Source: Polaribacter aquimarinus (GTDB lineage: Bacteria; Bacteroidota; Bacteroidia; Flavobacteriales; Flavobacteriaceae). From it: a stretch of 64,000 nt of DNA. Within the stretch, counting starts at the first letter, position 1, and each line of letters starts with the position of its first letter. The stretch spans positions 1-64,000 of the forward strand of contig NZ_QFFG01000006.1 of the NCBI RefSeq assembly GCF_003129485.1. Reading direction: 5' to 3'. Made by a program: the position numbers and the translations under genes. The notes beneath the pieces are model-generated. The model ran no database searches and had not been told where the DNA came from. It saw only the letters and a program-made list of their open reading frames with translations. Positions 53,607 to 62,725 of this stretch are shown in pieces.

Positions 53607-54906
53607 ACTTCAAAAAAACATTACTACAATAAATTTTTTACTACTGTCAATAGTATTATTAATTTATTCATACTTGAGAATAAACAACACTTTATTAAGA
53701 AACATCGCTGTTGGCGATGAACCAGCTTTTTTAAAAGTATTTGAGTTATATATTAAAGAAGGTTACTATTCGGCTAATGCTTTTGGAAATTCTACAATAT
53801 TCAATTTGTCATCAGGTTTTATTAATTATTTTATTGATAATCCGTTGCTGTCACTTAAATTGAGTAGCCTTATATTTGGTTTTCTATGTATAGTTTTCTT
53901 GATAAAAATTTTGAACTTAAAAAAAAGTTTAACCTACCTTGAGAAGAGACTAATTATTATAACAGCTATAAGTTCATTAGTGGTTTCTAGTATAATTTTT
54001 ACGGGTTATAATGATGTTTTAGTATATTTTTTTACAGTACTACTTTTTTATTTTTTAGAAAAATTAAACTTGATGAAAAAAAATATTAAATTAAGTATTT
54101 GTATTGGTGTTTGTTTTGCTCTAATGTTTTTGGTAAGAAAAATGGCAGTTTTATTTCTAGTCCCTTTTTTGTTGGTTTTTTTTCATATGCATTATAAATG
54201 TTACTTTTCTAAAGGTTTACAATACATAATAGTCCGTTTTGTGAAAAACATTTTTATTGTTACAATCACATCTGTATTATTGTTGTCTTTTTTTAATTAC
54301 CCCTCATTAAAAGAAAAAAAAATATTTTCCTTTACGGTTAAAGCACCTGAACCTTCTGTAAAAGTAAACTGGATTCAAAGACAATACTTATCAGCTTTAA
54401 AGGTCGAACAAGGTGAATTAGAATTTGGGCAACATATGAGTTGGTCTCAAACAGAAGATTATATAAAAATAAATGGTGATAATTCTTTACCTAAAACTTA
54501 TTTCGAATCGATAACTTTTAATTTTAAAAATACCTTAAAACACTTTGCTTTTAATGTGTTTTATCAGATAAAACCAATAACTAGGCTCATAGGTTTATTA
54601 TTTATTATATTCTTAATCTTAAAAATAATTTATATAAAAAGTAACTTAAAGTTTAATGTTTTAACTTGGAACAAAATATTAATTTTTTTCATCTCATATC
54701 TCTCAATATTATGTTTTATTACCTTTAGTTATGTAGAACCAAGATGGTATATTAATACTTTAATACTTTTGCCAATTCCACTTGTTGGTTATATTTCTAA
54801 ATTTAAATCAAATAATAATAAAAAATGGTTAGAATTTGTTTTTTTTAATTCTCAATTAGTTTTTCTCATAATAATAAATATCCCTTATATCATTAAAAAT
54901 ATATAA
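53599..54906 (+). CDS. Polytopic membrane protein, probable GT-C glycosyltransferase
   Basis: The 435-residue protein has about ten membrane segments. After the first one, RNIAVGDEPAFLKVFELY resembles the acidic motif in the first periplasmic loop of GT-C (ArnT/PMT-like) enzymes, and VRKMAVLFLVPFLLVF the later helix. Such proteins take sugars from undecaprenyl phosphate and attach them on the outer face of the inner membrane. An O-antigen polymerase or ligase is an alternative. An 85-bp spacer with a promoter follows. Confidence 0.6.
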   Translation: MNKLQKNITTINFLLLSIVLLIYSYLRINNTLLRNIAVGDEPAFLKVFELYIKEGYYSANAFGNSTIFNLSSGFINYFIDNPLLSLKLSSLIFGFLCIVFLIKILNLKKSLTYLEKRLIIITAISSLVVSSIIFTGYNDVLVYFFTVLLFYFLEKLNLMKKNIKLSICIGVCFALMFLVRKMAVLFLVPFLLVFFHMHYKCYFSKGLQYIIVRFVKNIFIVTITSVLLLSFFNYPSLKEKKIFSFTVKAPEPSVKVNWIQRQYLSALKVEQGELEFGQHMSWSQTEDYIKINGDNSLPKTYFESITFNFKNTLKHFAFNVFYQIKPITRLIGLLFIIFLILKIIYIKSNLKFNVLTWNKILIFFISYLSILCFITFSYVEPRWYINTLILLPIPLVGYISKFKSNNNKKWLEFVFFNSQLVFLIIINIPYIIKNI

Positions 54907-54961
54907 GCGCTATGCATATTAATAAATCATTTTTCACCATGTTAAGATGTATTTAAAATAT

Positions 54962-54969
54962 TATATTTG
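54962..54969 (+). promoter_or_regulatory. -7 promoter element before the ABC exporter genes
   Basis: TATATTTG, a perfect TAnnTTTG match, lies 22 bp before the wzm start in the only sizeable gap of the first half of the locus. Confidence 0.6.
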
Positions 54970-54991
54970 TTTAATATAGATTATATAGTTA

Positions 54992-55855
54992 ATGAATCAA
55001 GAAAAGTGGCTTTTCGAAATAACACCCAAGAAAAGTTTATTTAGTATAAACCTCAAAGAAGTTTGGCAATATAAAGATTTATTATTTTTATTTGTTAAAA
55101 GAGACTTAGTAACAAAATATAAACAAACGGTTCTAGGCCCGTTATGGTATATTATCCAACCACTTTTTACTTCTGTTATTTTTACCTTAATATTTAATAA
55201 CATTGCAGCAATACCTACTAACGGAATTCCTCCTTTTTTATTTAACCTTGCAGGAATTACTTGTTGGAATTATTTTAAAAGTTGTTTAACTGAAACATCA
55301 GATACTTTTAAAAAGAACGAAGCAATTTTTGGTAAGGTGTATTTTCCAAGAGTTATAATGCCAATGTCTACTGTATTTTCTAATTTAACAAAATTTGTAA
55401 TTCAATTATTAATTTTTATATCATTCTACATTTATTTTGTTGCTAATGGCCTTTCCGCTAACTTTTCTGAATCTATTATATATCTACCTATCCTGATTAT
55501 ATCTATGGGAGTTATAAGTTTAGGATTAGGTATGATTATATCTTCTATGGTAACAAAATATAGAGACTTAACTTATTTGGTTTCTTTTGGAGTTCAGCTT
55601 TTAATGTATTTATCAGCAGTAATGTATCCTGTTGAAGTAGCTGTAGATAAAATGAGTAATTTTCCTATGGCAGTTAAATTCATAGAATATAACCCAATGA
55701 CTATTATTATTGATAATTTTAGAAGAATAGTTTTTAATACTTCTCAAGTAGAAATTTTTGACCTTTTTTATATGCTATCTATATCCTTACTAATATTTTT
55801 GATAGGTTTAATTATTTTTAATAAAACAGAAAAAAGTTTTATTGACACTATTTAA
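54992..55855 (+). CDS. wzm: ABC transporter permease for polysaccharide export (Wzm-type)
   Basis: The 287-residue protein has six membrane segments of the ABC-2 type. KYKQTVLGPLWYIIQPLFTSVIFTLIF is the typical first-helix signature and KYRDLTYLVSFGVQLLMYLSAVMYPVE the later one. It pairs with the ATPase one base downstream to move lipid-linked polysaccharide across the inner membrane. An ABC-type route means the chain is finished in the cytoplasm before export. Confidence 0.93.
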   Translation: MNQEKWLFEITPKKSLFSINLKEVWQYKDLLFLFVKRDLVTKYKQTVLGPLWYIIQPLFTSVIFTLIFNNIAAIPTNGIPPFLFNLAGITCWNYFKSCLTETSDTFKKNEAIFGKVYFPRVIMPMSTVFSNLTKFVIQLLIFISFYIYFVANGLSANFSESIIYLPILIISMGVISLGLGMIISSMVTKYRDLTYLVSFGVQLLMYLSAVMYPVEVAVDKMSNFPMAVKFIEYNPMTIIIDNFRRIVFNTSQVEIFDLFYMLSISLLIFLIGLIIFNKTEKSFIDTI

Positions 55856-55856
55856 T

Positions 55857-57149
55857 ATGGATATGGAAACTAATACGATTTTAAAAATTGAAAATTTGTC
55901 TAAACAATATCGTTTAGGTGTTGTTGGTACTGGAACAATTGCACACGATATAAATCGTTTTATAGCAAAAGTAAGAGGTAAAGACGATCCTTATTTAAAA
56001 ATAGGAGAATCTAATGATAGATCTTCTAAGGGGAATTCTGAATATGTTTGGGCATTAAAAAATATTAATTTTGATGTAAATAAAGGGGAAGTATTAGGTA
56101 TTATTGGTAAAAATGGTGCTGGCAAATCTACTTTACTTAAAATTTTATCAAAAGTTACTGGTCCTACTACTGGGTTTATTAAATCTAAAGGCCGAATAGC
56201 TTCTTTACTAGAGGTTGGTACAGGATTTCATCCCGAGATGACTGGTAGAGAAAATATTTTTTTAAACGGAGCTATTTTAGGAATGACCAAAAAAGAAATT
56301 CAGTCAAAACTAGATGAAATAGTTAGTTTTTCAGGTTGTGAACGTTATATTGATACTCCTGTTAAAAGATATTCAAGTGGTATGACTGTTCGATTGGCAT
56401 TTTCTGTAGCAGCGCATTTAGAGCCAGATATTTTAATTGTTGATGAAGTATTAGCTGTAGGTGATGCAGAATTCCAAAAAAAAGCTATTGGTAAAATGCA
56501 AAACATATCAAATTCTGATGGGAGAACAGTGTTATTTGTTAGTCATAATATGTCGGCTATTAAAAACCTATGCTCAAGAGTAATAGTGTTAGAAAATGGT
56601 ACAGTTAAATTTCAAGGTAAAACTGAAGAAGCTTTAGATGCCTATCTTTCAAAAAACTATCAAACCAATTACTTTATTAATTTTCTTAACAATAAAACAT
56701 CTTCAAATAAAGAAATACAATTTAAATCTATTCAATTAAGAAATCAACTAAATAAAAAAACTAAAGATTTCTCAATTGGAGATGATTTAAATATAGACCT
56801 TACAATAATAAATGCTTCTTCAGAAGCAAAAATCGATTTAGGTATTCAAGTTAAATCAATAGATGATTTTCCTATTTTCCATATTATGGGTAGAGATTCT
56901 AATTATGATTTAGTCTTAGAAAAAAAAGAAGAAACTTTTTCTGTTTCTATAAAAGATATTAGATTATTTCCAGGCGTATACTCTATCAACTTGACGTGCA
57001 ATAATTTATCAGGTCATCAAATTTTTGATGCAATAGAAAACGCAATTACTTTTGAAATAATTGATGGAGGTAAATATACAAATAGGCAACTTCCAAAAGC
57101 AGCAGGATTGTTTTTTCTAAATCCAGAATGGAAAAAATTGGATTTATGA
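55857..57149 (+). CDS. wzt: ABC transporter ATPase with C-terminal carbohydrate-binding domain (Wzt-type)
   Basis: The start is set at ATG 55857 (430 residues), 1 bp after wzm; a TTG at 55842 would overlap it. The ATPase domain (1-265) has GKNGAGKSTLL, the signature YSSGMTVRLAFSVA and Walker B ILIVDEVLAVGD. The C-terminal ~145 residues form a beta-sandwich like Wzt-C, which in E. coli O8/O9a reads a terminal modification of the glycan. Here, such a cap might be made by one of the methyltransferases. The gene shares ATGA with the next. Confidence 0.92.
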   Translation: MDMETNTILKIENLSKQYRLGVVGTGTIAHDINRFIAKVRGKDDPYLKIGESNDRSSKGNSEYVWALKNINFDVNKGEVLGIIGKNGAGKSTLLKILSKVTGPTTGFIKSKGRIASLLEVGTGFHPEMTGRENIFLNGAILGMTKKEIQSKLDEIVSFSGCERYIDTPVKRYSSGMTVRLAFSVAAHLEPDILIVDEVLAVGDAEFQKKAIGKMQNISNSDGRTVLFVSHNMSAIKNLCSRVIVLENGTVKFQGKTEEALDAYLSKNYQTNYFINFLNNKTSSNKEIQFKSIQLRNQLNKKTKDFSIGDDLNIDLTIINASSEAKIDLGIQVKSIDDFPIFHIMGRDSNYDLVLEKKEETFSVSIKDIRLFPGVYSINLTCNNLSGHQIFDAIENAITFEIIDGGKYTNRQLPKAAGLFFLNPEWKKLDL

Positions 57150-58108
57150 AAATAGTTAAATTAACTTTCAATTACGATTTTCCAATTTTTAGGCAAACTC
57201 CAAATTATAGCCAGATTTGGGGGGATTATAAATTTATTATAAGCAATGATATTGAAGAATGTGATTTTTGGGTAATTTATACAAGTTATAATTTGGCTTT
57301 AAAAGAAACTGTAAGGTGTAATAAAAATAATATTATTTTTATTTCAGGAGAAGCAAAAGATACAAGTCCTAAATATAGTCAGAAATTTTTAAATCAGTTT
57401 GGAGCAGTAATAACGGTTCAAAGAGAGTTAAAGCATAAGAATATATTATTCATTCAAAATGCGCTTCCATGGTTTATTAATAAAAGTTTTGATGAATTAA
57501 ATAATAAAATTGAACCTAAAAAAACTAAATTACTATCTATTATATCTTCAGATAAAACAATTACAGAGGGTCATAGAAAAAGATTGAAATTTACAAAAAA
57601 AATAAAATCTTATTTTGGTGATAAAATTGATGTATATGGAAGAGGAATTAATGATTTTGAGGACAAAAGCACTGCTTTGTCTGAATATAAATATTCCATA
57701 GCTATAGAAAATACATCATGCGATGATTATGTTACTGAAAAATTTTTTGATTGTTTGTATTCAAATACTTTTGTGTTTTATTATGGGTGTCCTAATTTGA
57801 GCTCTTATGTAGATGATAGAACATTTGTTAAAATAGATATAGATAATATAGACGAAACAATTAAGGTAATAGAACAAAGTATATTTAAAAACTTATACGA
57901 AGACAGAAAAAAGATTTTAATAGAAGAAAAAATAAAGAGTCTTCATAGAGATCAATTTTTTCCATTTATTTCTAATATTTTAAATAGTTTTGATGCTAAT
58001 TTAAAAAAAGAAAAGTTTACATTGAAAAATGAATTGGAACTGTCAAAACCCTCAAAATATCATGTAATCCAAAAGAAAATAAAAAATTTGATCAAGAAAT
58101 GCATATGA
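57146..58108 (+). CDS. GT10-family (alpha-1,3/4-fucosyltransferase-like) glycosyltransferase
   Basis: The start ATG 57146 overlaps the wzt TGA (ATGA), favouring 320 residues. The C-terminal domain (about 130-290) has LSEYKYSIAIENTSCDDYVTEKFFDCLYSNTFVFYYGCPN, the GT10 signature with donor-binding Glu/Lys. Known GT10 enzymes move fucose from GDP-fucose to GlcNAc. Donor and acceptor are inferred. The end overlaps the FkbM gene by 4 bp. Confidence 0.88.
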   Translation: MKIVKLTFNYDFPIFRQTPNYSQIWGDYKFIISNDIEECDFWVIYTSYNLALKETVRCNKNNIIFISGEAKDTSPKYSQKFLNQFGAVITVQRELKHKNILFIQNALPWFINKSFDELNNKIEPKKTKLLSIISSDKTITEGHRKRLKFTKKIKSYFGDKIDVYGRGINDFEDKSTALSEYKYSIAIENTSCDDYVTEKFFDCLYSNTFVFYYGCPNLSSYVDDRTFVKIDIDNIDETIKVIEQSIFKNLYEDRKKILIEEKIKSLHRDQFFPFISNILNSFDANLKKEKFTLKNELELSKPSKYHVIQKKIKNLIKKCI

Positions 58109-58794
58109 TTTTAAGAATTAAAAAATTTATAAAAAACTGTTTTAAAAGTAACAAAAACAGTAATAATAAAATAAGCCATAACGATTTAATTCAGCATAAC
58201 AGAGTACAACCTTGGTTTAAAATAAATGGAGATGAAACATTAAGGTTAGATTACGACTTAAATTCAAATTCAATAGTTTTTGATGTAGGAGGCTATAATG
58301 GAGATTTTTCGTCAAAAATTTTTTGCAAATATAATTCTAGCATATACATATTTGAACCTGTGAAAAAGTTTTATTCAAATATTGAAAAAAGATTTTCTCA
58401 TAATGACAAAGTAAAGGTTTTTAACTTTGGGTTATCGTCTAAAGATGATGAATTAGAAATAAGTTTATCAAATAACGCATCTTCAATTTATTTAAATGAT
58501 GTAAATAGCGAATTGGTTTCTTTAAGATCTATAAATTACTTTATAGAAAAAAATAAAATTAAACAGGTTGATTTGATAAAAATTAATATTGAAGGTGGAG
58601 AATATGAATTGTTAGAATCTATTCTAACTAATGGTGATATTAAAATGTATAATAATATTCAAGTTCAATTTCATGACTTTTTGTTTGAAAATGCAAAGGA
58701 AAGAATGAATTTGATTCATAAAAAGTTAGTTAAAACACATAAATTGAGTTATCAATACGAATTTGTTTGGGAAAATTGGGAATTAATAAAGTAA
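58105..58794 (+). CDS. FkbM-family methyltransferase
   Basis: The start 58105 gives an ATGA overlap with the previous stop (229 residues); ATG 58099 is an alternative. VFDVGGYNGDFSSKIF (SAM motif I), YIFEPVKKFYSNI and DLIKINIEGGEYELLES are FkbM hallmarks. Such enzymes O-methylate sugar hydroxyls. In an ABC-export locus it could cap the chain end. Its last 19 bp overlap the GT11 gene. Confidence 0.88.
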   Translation: MILRIKKFIKNCFKSNKNSNNKISHNDLIQHNRVQPWFKINGDETLRLDYDLNSNSIVFDVGGYNGDFSSKIFCKYNSSIYIFEPVKKFYSNIEKRFSHNDKVKVFNFGLSSKDDELEISLSNNASSIYLNDVNSELVSLRSINYFIEKNKIKQVDLIKINIEGGEYELLESILTNGDIKMYNNIQVQFHDFLFENAKERMNLIHKKLVKTHKLSYQYEFVWENWELIK

Positions 58795-59645
58795 TTATTT
58801 ACATAGATGGTGGTTTAGGAAATCAAATGTTTCAGTTCGCATTTGCTAGTATTATTGCAAAAAAAAATAATTCTAAAATTTTAATTGACAACAGTTTCTT
58901 TGATGCAAATAATAAAGATATCAACTACATTTTAAGAGATTTTGGTCTAAGTATTTTTAATATAAACTATAAGGTTTATAAAAGTTCTTTTTTAAATAAT
59001 TTTTTTTTAAAGTTTATAGCTTTAGAAAAATACATAGAACCTTCTTTTGATTTTAATCAGAAAGCACTAAAATTAAAGCCCCCTATATATATAAAAGGAT
59101 ATTTTCAAAGTCATAAATATTTTTATGGTCATGAAAGTTATATAAGAAAAATATTTACTTTTCCAGAACATTTAATAGATCTTAAAAATATTAAAACTTT
59201 AGATGAAATACAGCACACAGAATCAATTTCTATTCATATAAGAAGAGGAGATTATGTAGATGACAAAACAACCAATAAAGTTCACGGTACTTGCAGTTTA
59301 GAGTATTATCTTGAGTCCATAAAAATGATAACAGAAAATAAATTAAAAAACTTTTGTATCTATTTTTTTTCTGATGATATAGATTGGGTTAAAGAAAACT
59401 TTAATGATTTAGAATTTAAAAAACAATTTATTGATAACAATAAAGATGATAAGAGCTGGATTGATATGTTTTTAATGAGTAAATGCAAACATAATATCAT
59501 AGCCAATAGTTCTTTTAGTTTTTGGGGAGCTTGGTTAAATTCTAATAAAAACAAACAAGTAATTGCCCCTAAACAATGGTTTTTAGATCCAGATTTAGAA
59601 GCTCAGTCAAAAAATTTAATTCCACCTACATGGATCAGAATTTAG
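58776..59645 (+). CDS. GT11-family (alpha-1,2-fucosyltransferase-like) glycosyltransferase
   Basis: The likely start is TTG 58776 (289 residues), just before the canonical strand KVIIYIDGGLGNQMFQFAFA; a TTG at 58767 is possible and there is no suitable ATG. SIHIRRGDYVDD (about 147-158) is the HxRRxD donor motif and NSSFSFWGAWLN the distal one. The enzyme would add fucose from GDP-fucose. Its end overlaps the next gene by 16 bp. Confidence 0.92.
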   Translation: MGINKVIIYIDGGLGNQMFQFAFASIIAKKNNSKILIDNSFFDANNKDINYILRDFGLSIFNINYKVYKSSFLNNFFLKFIALEKYIEPSFDFNQKALKLKPPIYIKGYFQSHKYFYGHESYIRKIFTFPEHLIDLKNIKTLDEIQHTESISIHIRRGDYVDDKTTNKVHGTCSLEYYLESIKMITENKLKNFCIYFFSDDIDWVKENFNDLEFKKQFIDNNKDDKSWIDMFLMSKCKHNIIANSSFSFWGAWLNSNKNKQVIAPKQWFLDPDLEAQSKNLIPPTWIRI

Positions 59646-60673
59646 AAAAGCCTTTAGTTTCTGTTTTAATGCCTGTTTATAATGCTGAAGAGTACATTGA
59701 AAAATCGATAGAAAGTATTTTAAATCAGACCTATAAAAACTTTGAATTTATAATTGTTGACGATTTTTCCTCTGATAATTCTGTTAAAATAATTTGTCTC
59801 TTTTCAGACTCTAGAATTAGATTAATTACTAAAAATAATAATTCGGGTATAGCTAAAACTCTTAATATTGGACTAGAAAACGCTAAAGGTAAATATATTA
59901 TTAGAATGGATGCTGATGATATTTGTCATCCCAATAGAATACATAAGCAGGTAGAATTTCTTGAAAATAATGAAGACTACATTTTGTGTGGTTCTAATTA
60001 TAAAACGATTGATGAAAACATAATTGTTAAACTCCCTCAAAATAATGAGTCTATTAAACTAGGGTTATTAAGTAATTGCTGTATAGCTCATCCGACAGTT
60101 GCTATAAGATTTAATGTTTTAAAACAATATAATATTCATTATGATTCGATAATGGAACCTGCTGAAGATTATGATTTATGGGTTTCACTTGCTTCAAAAG
60201 GGAAATATTATAATTTGCAAGAAGAACTATTGTATTATAGGGTTCATGAAGAACAAATATCTAACAAAAGAAAAAAAGAACAAGATCAAAAATCTTTTGC
60301 TGTAAAAATTAAGTACATTTCTAGTTTTTATAAAAAAATAATAGAGAAAGAAGAGGTAATCTTAAAAAAAATACTACTATCTAGTGAAAGAATAACTAAA
60401 GAGGATGTTGAATCTTTTTCAAAATTTATAAAATCAATGAAAAAGAATAATGAATCAAACAGTTATTTTAATAAAGATGAGTTTAATATATTTTTATCAG
60501 GTTTAGAAGAATTGCTTTTAGAAAATTATTTTGCAAAATATGAAAGATATACGATTTCTGATATTATTAATTACTACAAAATAAATAGAGAATATGGGTT
60601 AAAATTTAGTTTTAAAAAGAAATTTGGTTTGTTTCTAAAATCTGTATTTTTTTATAAAATAAAAACTAGATAA
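59630..60673 (+). CDS. Family 2 glycosyltransferase
   Basis: From ATG 59630 the product is 347 residues; a longer frame from 59576 lies in the GT11 gene. VSVLMPVYNAEEYIEKSIESIL, IIVDDFSSD and IRMDADD (metal-binding) define a GT-A domain; PAEDYDLWVSLA follows. The C-terminal third is helical. No membrane helix is present, so it acts at the cytoplasmic face. Sugar unknown. Confidence 0.92.
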   Translation: MDQNLEKPLVSVLMPVYNAEEYIEKSIESILNQTYKNFEFIIVDDFSSDNSVKIICLFSDSRIRLITKNNNSGIAKTLNIGLENAKGKYIIRMDADDICHPNRIHKQVEFLENNEDYILCGSNYKTIDENIIVKLPQNNESIKLGLLSNCCIAHPTVAIRFNVLKQYNIHYDSIMEPAEDYDLWVSLASKGKYYNLQEELLYYRVHEEQISNKRKKEQDQKSFAVKIKYISSFYKKIIEKEEVILKKILLSSERITKEDVESFSKFIKSMKKNNESNSYFNKDEFNIFLSGLEELLLENYFAKYERYTISDIINYYKINREYGLKFSFKKKFGLFLKSVFFYKIKTR

Positions 60674-60675
60674 AT

Positions 60676-61422
60676 ATGATTCCTAAAATATTACATTATT
60701 GCTGGTTTGGAAAAAGTCAAAAACCTTCAATGTTTTTAAAGTGTTTTGATTCTTGGAAAAAATATTGCCCCGATTATAAAATCATTGAATGGAACGAAAC
60801 TAATTCAGAAATTTTTTCAAACTCTTTTTATAAAAATGCTCTTAGAAAAAAAAAATACGCTTTTGTATCTGATTATGTAAGATCTAAAGTGCTTTATGAA
60901 TATGGAGGTATATACATCGATACTGATATGTTACTTTTAAAACCAATAGATAATTTATTACAGTATAATTTTTTTTCAGGATTTGAAGTTGATAATAGAG
61001 TTGCTTATGGATTATTTGGAGGTGTTAAAAAAAATCATTTTTTCAACAAAATGTTACATTTTTATAATGAAAATAACTTTGATGAATTCAGTCCGCCAGT
61101 AATTACTCATACATTTAAAGAAGTAATATTAAATTCTAACCTAAATGAAAAAGAAATTTTATTTGATTCTTCATATTTTTATCCCTTAACTTATCAAGAT
61201 AAAGATAAAGATTATAAGAAATTTATCAATGAAAATACTTATGCTGTTCATTTATGGAATCATTCTTGGGCGATTAATAAGAAAGAAAACATACCAGTTC
61301 TTTTAGAGAAAATAAAGATTGTGATACTAGATTATCTGTTTTTTAATTATTCTAAAAAATATTTTAGAAGGTATTTCAAAGAGTTTTCCAGAAAAATATA
61401 TTTAATTTTGGTCAAAAGGTAA
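60676..61422 (+). CDS. GT32-family glycosyltransferase with DXD motif
   Basis: The 248-residue protein begins IPKILHYCWFG, has VSDYVRSKVLYEYGGIYIDTDMLLL (DXD in IDTDM) and AVHLWNHSW near the end, as in GT32 enzymes of capsule loci. Donor and acceptor are unknown. It lies 2 bp after the GT2 gene and 1 bp before the GT4 gene. Confidence 0.92.
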   Translation: MIPKILHYCWFGKSQKPSMFLKCFDSWKKYCPDYKIIEWNETNSEIFSNSFYKNALRKKKYAFVSDYVRSKVLYEYGGIYIDTDMLLLKPIDNLLQYNFFSGFEVDNRVAYGLFGGVKKNHFFNKMLHFYNENNFDEFSPPVITHTFKEVILNSNLNEKEILFDSSYFYPLTYQDKDKDYKKFINENTYAVHLWNHSWAINKKENIPVLLEKIKIVILDYLFFNYSKKYFRRYFKEFSRKIYLILVKR

Positions 61423-61423
61423 C

Positions 61424-62656
61424 ATGAAAGTTCTGCATATTACATATTCATCTAAGGGAGGGGCTGGAATTGCTGCTAAAAGACTGCACCATGCTTTAAC
61501 TGAAAATGGTATATCATCAGCTTACATATCAACAAATTTAACAATTGACTTTAACAATAAACATATTAAAGATAATTTTTTCGACTACCATAAATTAAAT
61601 ATCGTTAATAGAATAATTAGAAAAATTAAATTTTTGTTTTTTTTATCAAGAAAACAAAAAATTGACAATAAAATTAAGTCATTTTCTAACGAAAATAATT
61701 TTGAAATCATATCGTCCCCTTATAGTAAATTTAAGATAGAGAAACATCCATTATTTTTAGAGGCAGATATTATTAATTTACATTGGGTTTCTGGTATCAT
61801 AGACTATACCTCTTTTTTTAAAAAATGCAAAAAACCTATAGTTTGGACTTTACATGATATGAATCCATTTATGGGTATTTTTCACTATGAGAATGATGCG
61901 TTAAACAATTCAAAAGAAATAGAAGATTTTAATTTAAAGATAAAAAAAATTCAAAAGGAGAATATTAATTATATTAAAAGAGGGGCTATTGTTTCTCCAT
62001 CTCAATGGTTATTGGAAACGGCTAATAAAAGTGGTTTTTTTTCAAATTTAAAAATGAAAAAAATTACAAACTCTATTAATTTGGACGTATTTTGCATTAA
62101 AAATAAAGAAGACATTAGAAATGAATTCTCAATAAATAATAATGAATTTGTTATTCTTTTTGTGGCAGAAGATATTAGGAATTTTAGAAAAGGTTTTGAC
62201 TTATTAATTAATGCTATAAACCTAATTGATTCTAAGACTATAACAATTGTTACAATTGGAAAAGATGATATCAAAGTTAACGATAATATAAGAGTAATTT
62301 CTTTAGGTAGAATTTATGATGAACATAAAATAGCAGAAATTTATAATTTGTCTGATGTTTTTGTTTTACCTAGTAGGGAAGATAATTTACCAAATGTTAT
62401 TTTAGAATGCTTTGCAACAGGTACACCATTGTTAGGTTTTAAAATTGGAGGAATTCAAGAGCACATTTTAAAAGATAAAACAGGACTTTTAGTAAATAAC
62501 ATAAATCCGGTATCATTATCAGAATCAATTTTAGAAATTATTGACAAAAAAAGTACTTTTGATAATACTAAAATTCGTGAATATGCAAAGACTAATTTTT
62601 CTTTTCAAAAACAATATACAGAATACTATTCTTTATATAATGAGCTTTTAGATTAA
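61424..62656 (+). CDS. Family 4 glycosyltransferase
   Basis: The 410-residue GT-B protein opens with SSKGGAGIAAKRLHHAL (acceptor domain loop) and has WTLHDMNPF. The GT4 donor site follows in FRKGFDLLINAI and VFVLPSREDNLPNVILECFATGTPLLGFKIGGIQEHI, with the EX7E-like glutamates. It retains anomeric configuration. After it comes a 69-bp AT-rich gap before the next gene. Confidence 0.93.
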   Translation: MKVLHITYSSKGGAGIAAKRLHHALTENGISSAYISTNLTIDFNNKHIKDNFFDYHKLNIVNRIIRKIKFLFFLSRKQKIDNKIKSFSNENNFEIISSPYSKFKIEKHPLFLEADIINLHWVSGIIDYTSFFKKCKKPIVWTLHDMNPFMGIFHYENDALNNSKEIEDFNLKIKKIQKENINYIKRGAIVSPSQWLLETANKSGFFSNLKMKKITNSINLDVFCIKNKEDIRNEFSINNNEFVILFVAEDIRNFRKGFDLLINAINLIDSKTITIVTIGKDDIKVNDNIRVISLGRIYDEHKIAEIYNLSDVFVLPSREDNLPNVILECFATGTPLLGFKIGGIQEHILKDKTGLLVNNINPVSLSESILEIIDKKSTFDNTKIREYAKTNFSFQKQYTEYYSLYNELLD

Positions 62657-62725
62657 TTATATGAAATTCTAATCGCTTTTCTTTAGATTTATTAAAGTCA
62701 TTTTATTAAGAAGATACACAATGCC

